In this document: in pieces, positions 57,086 through 64,000 of the stretch | Position numbering within the stretch: the first letter of the stretch is position 1 | How the letters are laid out: every line of letters starts with the position of its first letter | Assembly (NCBI GenBank): GCA_023663365.1 | Contig: JAMPHP010000004.1 | Coordinates: 1-64,000, forward strand | Reading direction: 5' to 3' | From: Muribaculaceae bacterium | Lineage (GTDB): Bacteria; Bacteroidota; Bacteroidia; Bacteroidales; Muribaculaceae | Length of the DNA stretch: 64,000 bases | The notes under the pieces: generated by a model | The model's database searches: none | What the model was told of the DNA's origin: nothing | The model's input: only the letters and a program-made list of their open reading frames with translations | Position numbers and translations under genes: made by a program

Positions 57086-58378
57086 ATGGATACGCCCGCA
57101 AAGAAAAAACTCGTGATTGTGGGAGGCGGTTTCGGCGGTCTCAACCTTGCCCGTAAAATCGACAAGGAGCAATGGGAAATCGTGATCGTGGACCGCAACA
57201 ACTATCACAGCTTCCCTCCACTCTTCTATCAGGTTGCCTCATCGGGGCTCGAGCCTTCAAGCATATCATTCCCCTTTCGCCGCGAACTGCACTCGCGGCA
57301 CTACCGCGGCTGCACGTTTCACTTCGGCACAGTGTCGGAGATTGATGCCGCAGAGCACTGCATCAGCACGCAGTACGAGACCGTGCACTACGACGCACTG
57401 GTGCTCGCCGCCGGCACCACCAACAACTTCTTCGGCATGAATGAGCTCGAGAAGCATGTGTTCACCCTCAAAAGCACTGCCGAGGCTATCCGCACCCGCA
57501 ACGAAGTGCTCGACCGCCTCGAGCGCGCCGAGCTGTGCACCGACGCAGCCCTCCGAGCCCGTATGCTCACCTTTGTGGTGGTGGGCGGTGGGCCGGCCGG
57601 TGTGGAGATAGCAGGCGCCCTGGGCGAGCTCAAGCGATATATCCTCAAGCGCGAATATCCGGGCATCGACCCCGCCGAGATGCGCGTGATTCTGGTAGAG
57701 GGCACCGACGCGCTGCTTCGCGCCATGGGCCCGAAATCGTCGGCCGATGCCCTCGAAGGACTTCGCCAGCTGATGGTGGAGGTGATGCTCGGCAAGACGA
57801 TGAAAGATTACTCCCACCGCCGCCTCACATTCGCTGACGGCTCCTGCATCGACACCGACACGGTGATATGGACGGCCGGCGTGACCGGTGTGCCGTTCAC
57901 CCTCAAAGGCACCGATGTGAAGCCCGCACGCGGTGCACGCTGGGAGGTCGACGAGTACTGCCGCGTGAAGGGCGTACCTGATGTATATGCCATCGGCGAC
58001 ATCGCCCTGATGCCCTGTGCCGACTATCCGCACGGACATCCGCAAGTGGCACAGGTGGCGCTTCAGCAAGGTGCCTGCCTGGCACGCAACCTGAGCGCTT
58101 CGGCCGGGCAAGCCAAGCCTTTCAGATACCGCGACAAGGGCTCCATGGCCACCATTGGCCGCAACCGTGCCGTGGTCGACACAGGCAAGATGCACCTTAG
58201 CGGACGCATGGCATGGTGGGCCTGGCTGGTGGTGCACCTTATGACCCTCCTCGGCATGAGGAACCGCACCGTGGTTTTCATCAACTGGATGTGGGGCTAC
58301 ATCAACTTCTCGGCCGGCCTGCGCCTGCTCATCCGCCCCGACCGCTACCCTCTCCGCCGATATTGGGATGAAGAATAG
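57086..58378 (+). CDS. ndh: Type II NADH:quinone oxidoreductase-like flavoprotein
   Basis: The 430-residue protein carries two Rossmann motifs: VIVGGGFGGLNLARKID (FAD, near the N-terminus) and FVVVGGGPAGVEIAGALGEL (NADH). It also has the FAD-binding DVYAIGDIALM and the quinone-site-like HPQVAQVALQQGACLARNL. A hydrophobic C-terminal region (MAWWAWLVVHLMTLLGMRNRTVVFINWMWGY) anchors it to the inner membrane. Ndh-2 oxidises NADH without pumping protons. A TATTTTTG box at 57020-57027 lies directly after the preceding terminator. Confidence 0.93.
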   Translation: MDTPAKKKLVIVGGGFGGLNLARKIDKEQWEIVIVDRNNYHSFPPLFYQVASSGLEPSSISFPFRRELHSRHYRGCTFHFGTVSEIDAAEHCISTQYETVHYDALVLAAGTTNNFFGMNELEKHVFTLKSTAEAIRTRNEVLDRLERAELCTDAALRARMLTFVVVGGGPAGVEIAGALGELKRYILKREYPGIDPAEMRVILVEGTDALLRAMGPKSSADALEGLRQLMVEVMLGKTMKDYSHRRLTFADGSCIDTDTVIWTAGVTGVPFTLKGTDVKPARGARWEVDEYCRVKGVPDVYAIGDIALMPCADYPHGHPQVAQVALQQGACLARNLSASAGQAKPFRYRDKGSMATIGRNRAVVDTGKMHLSGRMAWWAWLVVHLMTLLGMRNRTVVFINWMWGYINFSAGLRLLIRPDRYPLRRYWDEE

Positions 58379-58424
58379 CGCGGCATTACTACAAACGCCC
58401 CCCCCTTAAGCCTCAAACTGCCTC

Positions 58425-59471
58425 ATGGATAAAAAGAAAGAATTTGAAGAGATATTCCGCAGCTCATTTGCCGACAGCGCCGAGCGCTGCCGCTGGTTCT
58501 TCGACCGCGTGGTCGACGACCCTTCGGAGATAATCCTCGGCGAGAGCTCCGAGACCAAGGCTCAAGCCGCGCTGCTTATGCAGCCCTATGCCCTGCTCTA
58601 CCGCGGCGCGCTCCTGCGCACCGCCTACATAAGCTGTGTGGCCACACGCCCCGAGCAACGCTCGCGAGGGCTGGCAAGCGGTGTGCTGCGCATGGCACTC
58701 GCCCAAGCACGTGAGCGCGGCCTGTGCGCTTGCTCGCTCATCCCGGCCGAGAGCCACCTCTTCCACTTCTACCGCAAGCGCGGCTTCGCCCCGGTCTTTT
58801 ACACCGACGAGGACCGCTACACCCCCGTGCACCGCTTCGACGACAGCACCGGAGTGCCCGCCGAGCCTACCGCCGCACTCCTCCACGGCCTCGAGATGCG
58901 CCACGGATGCGGCATAGTGCACGCCGCCTCCGACTTCACCGAAATCGTGGCAGACACCCGCCTCGATGGCGGCGCCCACATCCTCGCACGCACCGACGGC
59001 ACGGGCAAGACCGCCATGCTCTTTGCCAACGAGAGCGACACCGAAGTGCGCGTGAAATGCCTCATGGCCGACACTCCCGCACTCGCCGAGAGTGTCCTTG
59101 CCGACCTCCGGCAAGCCGTGGGCTCCAAGGCTCTCACTGTGCACACACCGCCCGCCGACGGCTCGGCAGCGCATCTGCGGCCTTTCGGTATGCTCCGCAT
59201 CACCGACCCCATGCCACTGCTGCAGGCGCTGGCAGCATCCGCCCCATCGCTGCACACCACCATAGCGCTCACCGACAGCATCATAGCAGCCAACAGCGGC
59301 ATCTACACAATTGGCGGAGGCGAGGTAAGCCTTACGCCCCTCGACCCCGGCCGGCACGACCTCGACATAGACATCGAAGTGCTCACCGCTATCCTTTTCA
59401 GCAGCCACGCCACCGGCAGCCTCTTCGGCCTGCCCGCGCGCCGCCCCTACATGGCATTGATGCTCGAGTAG
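58425..59471 (+). CDS. GNAT family N-acetyltransferase with C-terminal extension
   Basis: Residues about 30-140 form a GNAT fold with the acetyl-CoA loop in YISCVATRPEQRSRGLASGVLRMAL and then LIPAESHLFHFYRKRGFAPVF. The remaining 200 residues form one or two further domains, ending in FSSHATGSLFGLPARRPYMALMLE. That arrangement is similar in outline to Eis-like or GNAT-SCP2-type acetyltransferases. The substrate is unknown. The gene lies 47 bp after ndh and 20 bp before the recJ promoter. Confidence 0.8.
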   Translation: MDKKKEFEEIFRSSFADSAERCRWFFDRVVDDPSEIILGESSETKAQAALLMQPYALLYRGALLRTAYISCVATRPEQRSRGLASGVLRMALAQARERGLCACSLIPAESHLFHFYRKRGFAPVFYTDEDRYTPVHRFDDSTGVPAEPTAALLHGLEMRHGCGIVHAASDFTEIVADTRLDGGAHILARTDGTGKTAMLFANESDTEVRVKCLMADTPALAESVLADLRQAVGSKALTVHTPPADGSAAHLRPFGMLRITDPMPLLQALAASAPSLHTTIALTDSIIAANSGIYTIGGGEVSLTPLDPGRHDLDIDIEVLTAILFSSHATGSLFGLPARRPYMALMLE

Positions 59472-59491
59472 CATTTCGAGAGAAGCGGCAT

Positions 59492-59522
59492 TTGCTTTTC
59501 TGCGAAAAAAAACGTAACTTTG
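59492..59522 (+). promoter_or_regulatory. recJ promoter
   Basis: TTG at 59492-59494, 20 bp, TAACTTTG at 59515-59522. It rules out the TTG codon at 59520 as a translation start because that lies in the -7 box. Confidence 0.8.
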
Positions 59523-59543
59523 CAGAAAGAACGCACTGATGCC

Positions 59544-61274
59544 ATGACCCGCAAATGGAACTATCCCTCACTGTCGACCGAAGAGCAGAAGCTCGGCGCC
59601 GAGCTCGCGCGCCGCTTTGCCAACTGCCCTCCGGTGAGCGACCTCCTTGTGCAGCGCGGCATCACCACCCTTGAGGCGGCAGAGCGTTTCTTCCACCCAT
59701 CGCTGCGCGACTTGCACGACCCCTTCCTCATGCCCGACATGGACAAGGCCGTGGAGCGCCTCAACCGTGCCATGGGCTCGAAGGAGAAAATCCTCGTATA
59801 TGGCGACTATGATGTGGACGGCACCACTGCCGTGGCGCTCGTCTACCGCTACCTCCAGAACTTCTACTCCGAGCTCGATTTCTACATCCCCACCCGCTAT
59901 GAGGAGGGCTACGGCATATCGCGCAAAATCATCGACCTTATCGCAGACCAGGGCGTGAAGCTCGTGATTATCCTCGACTGCGGCATCAAGGCCAACGAGG
60001 AGATTGCCTACGCCAAGGAGCTCGGCATCGACTTCATAATCTGCGACCACCATGTGCCCGACGCCGAGCTGCCACCCGCAGTGGCTATCCTCAACCCCAA
60101 GCTCGAGGGCTCCACTTATCCCTGCCCGCACCTTTCGGGCTGCGGAGTGGGATATAAGTTCATGCAGGCCTTCTCTATCAGCAACGGCATAGCCACCGCC
60201 GAGCTCGAGTGTATGCTCGACCTTGTGGCCGTGAGCATTGCCGCCGACATCGTGCCTATGGTCGACGAGAACCGCGTGCTCGCCTGCATGGGTCTCAAGC
60301 GCCTCAACACCAACCCCAACATGGGTCTGCGAGCCATTATCCGCACCTGCGGCCTTGGCGGCAAGGAAATCACTATCAACGATGTGGTGTTTAAAATCGG
60401 GCCGCGCATCAACGCTTCCGGCCGTATGCAAAGCGGCAGCGAGGCCGTGGAGCTTCTGGTGGCACGCGATGTGAAGGAGGCCAACCGGCGCTCCCTCGAG
60501 ATCGACCAGTACAACAAGGACCGCAAGGAGCTCGACAAGCGCATCACCGAGGAGGCCAACGCAATCCTCGAGGAGCGCGGCGAGGTGCACTCGCCCAAGA
60601 AGTCGATCGTGATCTACAACAAGGACTGGCACAAGGGCATCATCGGCATCGTGGCATCGCGCCTCACCGAGCTCTACTACAAGCCCTCGGTGGTGCTCAC
60701 GCTCTCCAACGGCCTCGCCACCGGCTCGTCGCGCTCGGTGCAAGGCTTCGATGTGTACAAAGCCATCGAGAGCACCCGCGACCTGCTCGAGAACTTCGGC
60801 GGCCACACCTACGCCGTGGGCCTCTCACTCCGTGAGGAGAACATACCGGAATTCACACGCCGCTTCGAGGACTATGTGGCGGCAAACATCCTGCCCGAGC
60901 AGCTCACCCCGCAGATCGACATCGACGCTTTCCTCTCGTTCTCGGAGATTACCCCCGAATTTGTGTCGACGCTGCGCCTATTCACCCCCTTCGGACCCGG
61001 CAACCGCATCCCCACCTTCTGCACACGCCGCGTGAAGGACTTCGGCACAAGCCGACTGGTGGGCCGCAATCTCGAGCACATCAAGCTCGAGCTCGTCGAC
61101 GACACCTCAGGCCGCGTGATCAACGGCATCGCCTTCAACATGGCATCCTACTTCGAGCACGTGCACTCGGGCCGCCCTTTCAACATCTGCTACACCATAG
61201 AGGAAAACAAGCACCACAACGCCGCTTCCACCCTTCAGCTCATGGTGAAGCAAATTCGTGTGGGCGAACTTTGA
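59544..61274 (+). CDS. recJ: Single-strand DNA exonuclease RecJ
   Basis: The ATG at 59544 gives 576 residues. DHH-family motifs are VYGDYDVDGTTAVALVYRYL, VKLVIILDCGIKANEEIAYA and IICDHHVPDAELPPAVAILNP, followed by CGVGYKFMQAF. The DHHA1 part has KIGPRINASGRMQSGSEAVELL and SIVIYNKDWHKGIIGIVASRL with GSSRSVQGFD. A C-terminal OB-type domain follows. It degrades single strands 5' to 3' and partners with RecQ in RecF-type repair; the recQ gene 16 bp downstream fits that. Confidence 0.96.
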   Translation: MTRKWNYPSLSTEEQKLGAELARRFANCPPVSDLLVQRGITTLEAAERFFHPSLRDLHDPFLMPDMDKAVERLNRAMGSKEKILVYGDYDVDGTTAVALVYRYLQNFYSELDFYIPTRYEEGYGISRKIIDLIADQGVKLVIILDCGIKANEEIAYAKELGIDFIICDHHVPDAELPPAVAILNPKLEGSTYPCPHLSGCGVGYKFMQAFSISNGIATAELECMLDLVAVSIAADIVPMVDENRVLACMGLKRLNTNPNMGLRAIIRTCGLGGKEITINDVVFKIGPRINASGRMQSGSEAVELLVARDVKEANRRSLEIDQYNKDRKELDKRITEEANAILEERGEVHSPKKSIVIYNKDWHKGIIGIVASRLTELYYKPSVVLTLSNGLATGSSRSVQGFDVYKAIESTRDLLENFGGHTYAVGLSLREENIPEFTRRFEDYVAANILPEQLTPQIDIDAFLSFSEITPEFVSTLRLFTPFGPGNRIPTFCTRRVKDFGTSRLVGRNLEHIKLELVDDTSGRVINGIAFNMASYFEHVHSGRPFNICYTIEENKHHNAASTLQLMVKQIRVGEL

Positions 61275-61290
61275 CTCCGCCTTTCCGGCA

Positions 61291-63276
61291 ATGACAAGCG
61301 ACATCCCCTACGGCTACTACGACTTCAGCGAGCCCGACAGCGCCGCCGAGCCGGCCGCCGACATCCACTCCGATGCCGACCCCCGCGATGTGCTTCGCCG
61401 GCACTGGGGCTACCCGGCCTTCCGCCCCATGCAGGAAGAGATTGTGCGCTCGGTGCTCGCCGGGCACGACACTTTCGGTCTCCTCCCCACGGGCGGCGGC
61501 AAGTCGATATGCTTTCAGGTGCCGGCGCTGATGCTGCCGGGCATCACAATTGTGATCACACCCTTGATCTCGCTGATGAAAGATCAGGTCGACAATCTCC
61601 GCAAGCGCCACATAGGAGCCGCCTGCCTGCACGCCGGCATGAGCCGCCACGAGTCGGACTACGCCATGGAGCGATGCCGCCGGGGGCGTGCGAAAATTCT
61701 CTACGTATCGCCCGAGCGCATAGCCGCAGGGCGCTTCCTCGACCTTATAGCGGGCTGGCAGGTGAGTCTCTGGGTGGTCGACGAGGCTCACTGCATATCG
61801 CAGTGGGGCTACGATTTCCGCCCATCCTACCTGCGCCTTGGCGAGCTGCGCGAGCGCTTCGCCGGCGTGCCTATCCTCGCACTCACGGCCTCGGCCACGC
61901 CCAAGGTTGCCGACGATATCGTGGCACGCCTTGCCATGAGCGATGTGCGCCGCTTCTCGCTGAGCTTCACACGCAGCAACATTTCTTTCCTGGTGCGACC
62001 GACCGACGACAAAATCGGCAAGACCATCGACATCCTCCGCGCCACCACAGGCTCAGCCATCGTCTACACCCGCTCGCGCCGCAAGGCTGCCGACGTGGCC
62101 TCGACTCTGGCCAAGCAGGGCATAGAGGCGCTGTTCTATCACGCAGGCCTCGAAGCTCACGAAAAAGCCGAGCGGCAAGACCGCTGGCAGAGCGGACACG
62201 CACGCGTGATGGTGGCCACCACAGCCTTCGGCATGGGCATCGACAAGCCCGACGTGAGGCTGGTGGTGCACTTCGACATCCCCTCGACCCTCGAGGAGTA
62301 CTATCAGGAAGCGGGCCGGGCCGGGCGCGACGGCAAGCCATCGGTGGCAGTGCTCCTCACCGGCTCTCACGACAAGGCCACGCTGGCACGCCGCCTGGCG
62401 CAGGCTTTCCCCGAGAAGGACTATATCCGCAAGGTCTACGACGAGATATGCCGCTACCTCACCCTGCCGATGGGCGAGGGCTTCGGTGCGATTTTCGACT
62501 TCAAGCCCGAAGCCATGTGCCTCAAATACAAGATGGAGCCCCGCTCTGTGCTCGGTGCCATAGGCATCTTGGCGCGCTCGGGCTACTTCGACTACATCGA
62601 GGAGATGGACATCGCCACGCAAGTGATGATACTGCTGCCCCGCCACGAGCTCTACGACTACGACTTCACACCCGTAGAAGAGGCTGTGATGAACTTCATG
62701 CTGCGCACCTATCCCGGCCTCTTCTCCGACCTCGTATTCATCAACGATGCCTTCGTGGCACAGGAAAGCGGCATCACCGCCGATGCCCTCCACGAAATCC
62801 TCAAGCAGTGGCGGCGCGAGCGTATAATATCGTATATTCCCCGCCGCGGCACCGCGCAGCTCTACTTCACCGCCAACCGCGTGCCCGGCAGCAGCCTCAC
62901 ATTCCCCCGCGAGGTCTATGAGGACAGGCGCGAAGCCATGCGCACGCAGATACAGGCCATGACCGACTTCGCATTCGACGGCAGCCGATGCCGCGTGGCC
63001 GGTATGCTGCGATACTTCGGCGAGGCCGACGCCCCCGACTGCGGCACCTGCGACGTATGCCGTGCCCGCCGCTCTGCTCCACCCTCATTCGACCCCGAAG
63101 CCTTCGAGCAGCGCCTCCCGCAGTTCTTCGCCGCCATAGCCCCTGCCATATGGCTCGACCCGCGCAGCCTCCGCCCCTACTATCCCCACACCTACTCCGA
63201 GCTCACCGAGCACATCGCCGCCATGGTAGCCGATGGGCGCCTCATCGCCGACGGCTTCCTCATCAGGGAGGCATGA
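61291..63276 (+). CDS. recQ: RecQ-family DNA helicase without HRDC domain
   Basis: The ATG at 61291 is preferred; an in-frame GTG at 61258 would overlap recJ by 17 bp. The 661-residue helicase has LLPTGGGKSICFQVPALML, WVVDEAHCISQWGYDFRPSYLRLG, TASATPKVADDIV, VATTAFGMGIDKPDVRLVVHFDIPSTLEEYYQEAGRAGRDG, then a winged-helix part. Zinc-type cysteines come late (CRVAGMLRYFGEADAPDC, CGTCDVC). No HRDC domain follows, unlike the recQ at 40735-42858, so the two are not recent duplicates. Co-transcription with recJ is likely. Confidence 0.94.
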   Translation: MTSDIPYGYYDFSEPDSAAEPAADIHSDADPRDVLRRHWGYPAFRPMQEEIVRSVLAGHDTFGLLPTGGGKSICFQVPALMLPGITIVITPLISLMKDQVDNLRKRHIGAACLHAGMSRHESDYAMERCRRGRAKILYVSPERIAAGRFLDLIAGWQVSLWVVDEAHCISQWGYDFRPSYLRLGELRERFAGVPILALTASATPKVADDIVARLAMSDVRRFSLSFTRSNISFLVRPTDDKIGKTIDILRATTGSAIVYTRSRRKAADVASTLAKQGIEALFYHAGLEAHEKAERQDRWQSGHARVMVATTAFGMGIDKPDVRLVVHFDIPSTLEEYYQEAGRAGRDGKPSVAVLLTGSHDKATLARRLAQAFPEKDYIRKVYDEICRYLTLPMGEGFGAIFDFKPEAMCLKYKMEPRSVLGAIGILARSGYFDYIEEMDIATQVMILLPRHELYDYDFTPVEEAVMNFMLRTYPGLFSDLVFINDAFVAQESGITADALHEILKQWRRERIISYIPRRGTAQLYFTANRVPGSSLTFPREVYEDRREAMRTQIQAMTDFAFDGSRCRVAGMLRYFGEADAPDCGTCDVCRARRSAPPSFDPEAFEQRLPQFFAAIAPAIWLDPRSLRPYYPHTYSELTEHIAAMVADGRLIADGFLIREA

Positions 63277-63301
63277 GGGCGCTTTTGCCTTTAATCGAGG
63301 A

Positions 63302-63371
63302 CTTTAAGGACTTTAAGGTCCTTAAAGAATACTCTAAAGCAGCACAAGAGTCGGCGGGGCCGGCTCTTGTG
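63302..63371. terminator. Two hairpins between convergent genes, likely bidirectional terminators
   Basis: CTTTAAGGAC/GTCCTTAAAG at 63302-63327 (10 bp, loop TTTAAG) and CACAAGAG/CTCTTGTG at 63343-63371 with an inner CGGC/GCCG stem. They separate recQ on the plus strand from the zinc-ribbon gene on the minus strand. T-runs are poor, so efficiency is uncertain. Confidence 0.55.
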
Positions 63372-63391
63372 TTATGGTATATGTAGGGTGC

Positions 63392-64000
63392 TTATTTGCC
63401 TTTGGCAACCTCTGTCTGCACGGCGTCGGCGAGCTCGGGGTCGATCATTATTCGGCCGCAGTACTCGCACACGATTACTTTCTTGTGCGACTTGATTTCG
63501 ATCTGCTTTTGGGGCGGAATGCGGTTGAAGCAGCCGCCGCAGGCGTTGCGGTCGACGATTACGATGCCAAGGCCGTTGTGAGCCTTGTCGCGGATGCGCT
63601 TGAAGGCAGCAAGGGTGCGGTCGTCGATTTCGGGCTCGAGCTCTTTTGACTTTGCCAGGAGGTTTTCCTCTTCGGAGCGAGTCTCGCTCACGAGCTTGTC
63701 GAGGTCGGCCTTCTTCTCCTCGAGAAGGTGAGTCTGGTCGGCGATGTTCTGCTCTGTTGCGGCGATTTCGGCGTTGAGGTTGTCAATCTGGCGGTTGCAC
63801 TCGCCGATGTTTTTCTCACCGAGCTGAATTTCGAGGGTTTCGTACTCGATTTCCTTGGTGAGGTTGTCGAACTCGTGGTTGTTGCGCACGTTGTCGAGCT
63901 GCTGCTTGTAGCGGTCGATGAGGATTTTCTTGTTCTCGATTTTGTTCTGCTCATCGACGCGGCGCGCCTTGAGGTCCTCGATTTCGCCCTGGTAGCGCGC
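63392..64000 (-). CDS. C4-type zinc-ribbon coiled-coil protein (partial, 5' end beyond window)
   Basis: The frame stays open to the right edge, so the start is outside the window; 202 residues are visible. Most of it is a heptad-like coiled coil rich in E, K, N and Q (DEQNKIENKKILIDRYKQQL, AEIAATEQNIADQTHLLEEK). The C-terminal part has CGGCFNRIPPQKQIEIKS and VIVCEYCGRIM, two CxxC pairs forming a zinc ribbon. This is the zf-RING_7/DUF164 type related to bacterial CdsZ-like proteins. A nucleic-acid or translation-related role is guessed for the family. A GTG at 63889 is in frame but internal. Confidence 0.85.
   Translation of the reverse strand, partial: ARYQGEIEDLKARRVDEQNKIENKKILIDRYKQQLDNVRNNHEFDNLTKEIEYETLEIQLGEKNIGECNRQIDNLNAEIAATEQNIADQTHLLEEKKADLDKLVSETRSEEENLLAKSKELEPEIDDRTLAAFKRIRDKAHNGLGIVIVDRNACGGCFNRIPPQKQIEIKSHKKVIVCEYCGRIMIDPELADAVQTEVAKGK

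Overview
The window looks like chromosomal DNA of a Bacteroidales bacterium, most likely a Muribaculaceae-type gut commensal (family-level placement is inference). The phylum evidence is direct. Most intergenic regions carry the Bacteroidetes promoter pattern, a TTG box about 20 bp ahead of TAnnTTTG. Several secreted proteins end in a type IX-secretion-like C-terminal domain (YNLQG...GIY...K). A DUF4494 gene is present, and MraY carries an extra periplasmic-side insert. Host genes are GC-rich, whereas the hip locus (13.8-15.4 kb), the restriction-modification island (49.7-52.9 kb) and the first surface-protein gene are visibly richer in AT.

Layout. 0.2-7.1 kb: three secreted proteins on the minus strand (a BspA-like leucine-rich-repeat protein, a three-unit adhesin-like protein and a smaller sorted protein). 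A structured transcript with its own promoter and terminator lies ahead of the first. 7.3-9.1 kb: a Crp/Fnr regulator and an acyltransferase. 9.0-13.8 kb: YgjP-type metalloprotease, NAD kinase and a small ACT-like protein, divergent from pdxJ and a TonB-ExbB-ExbD-type operon. 13.8-15.4 kb: a three-gene HipB/HipS/HipT-type toxin-antitoxin locus with three evenly spaced operators. 15.4-16.9 kb: a 50-residue membrane peptide, a 160-bp MITE-like element sitting in the leader of lrgAB, then lrgAB. 16.9-22.5 kb: CNNM/CorC protein, radical SAM enzyme, LolC/E-type permease, rbfA, yggS, DUF4494 and a sirtuin, all on the minus strand.

22.5-38.0 kb: the division and cell wall (dcw) cluster, transcribed right to left as rsmH-ftsL-ftsI-murE-mraY-murD-ftsW-murG-murC-ftsQ-ftsA-ftsZ. 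It runs straight into the sirtuin gene, and no mraZ is found at its head. 38.2-49.4 kb: an EamA transporter, metK behind a SAM-II-like riboswitch and an intrinsic terminator, recQ, a secreted endonuclease I, proA, proB and dnaX. 49.5-53.0 kb: a small-RNA candidate, then a DpnII-type GATC restriction-modification operon with an extra PD-(D/E)XK gene, bounded by 27-bp direct repeats. 53.0-64.0 kb: DUF362 lipoprotein, TonB-dependent receptor, a rod-shaped 6S-like RNA, an outer-membrane barrel protein, a type II NADH dehydrogenase, a GNAT protein, recJ, a second recQ, and a zinc-ribbon coiled-coil protein running off the right edge.

The best candidates for something undescribed are the hip locus with its 41-bp-spaced operators, the four-gene DpnII island with its att-like repeats, and the two structured RNAs at 2.7-3.0 kb and 56.0-56.2 kb. 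All family assignments come from reading motifs by eye; no database search was run.
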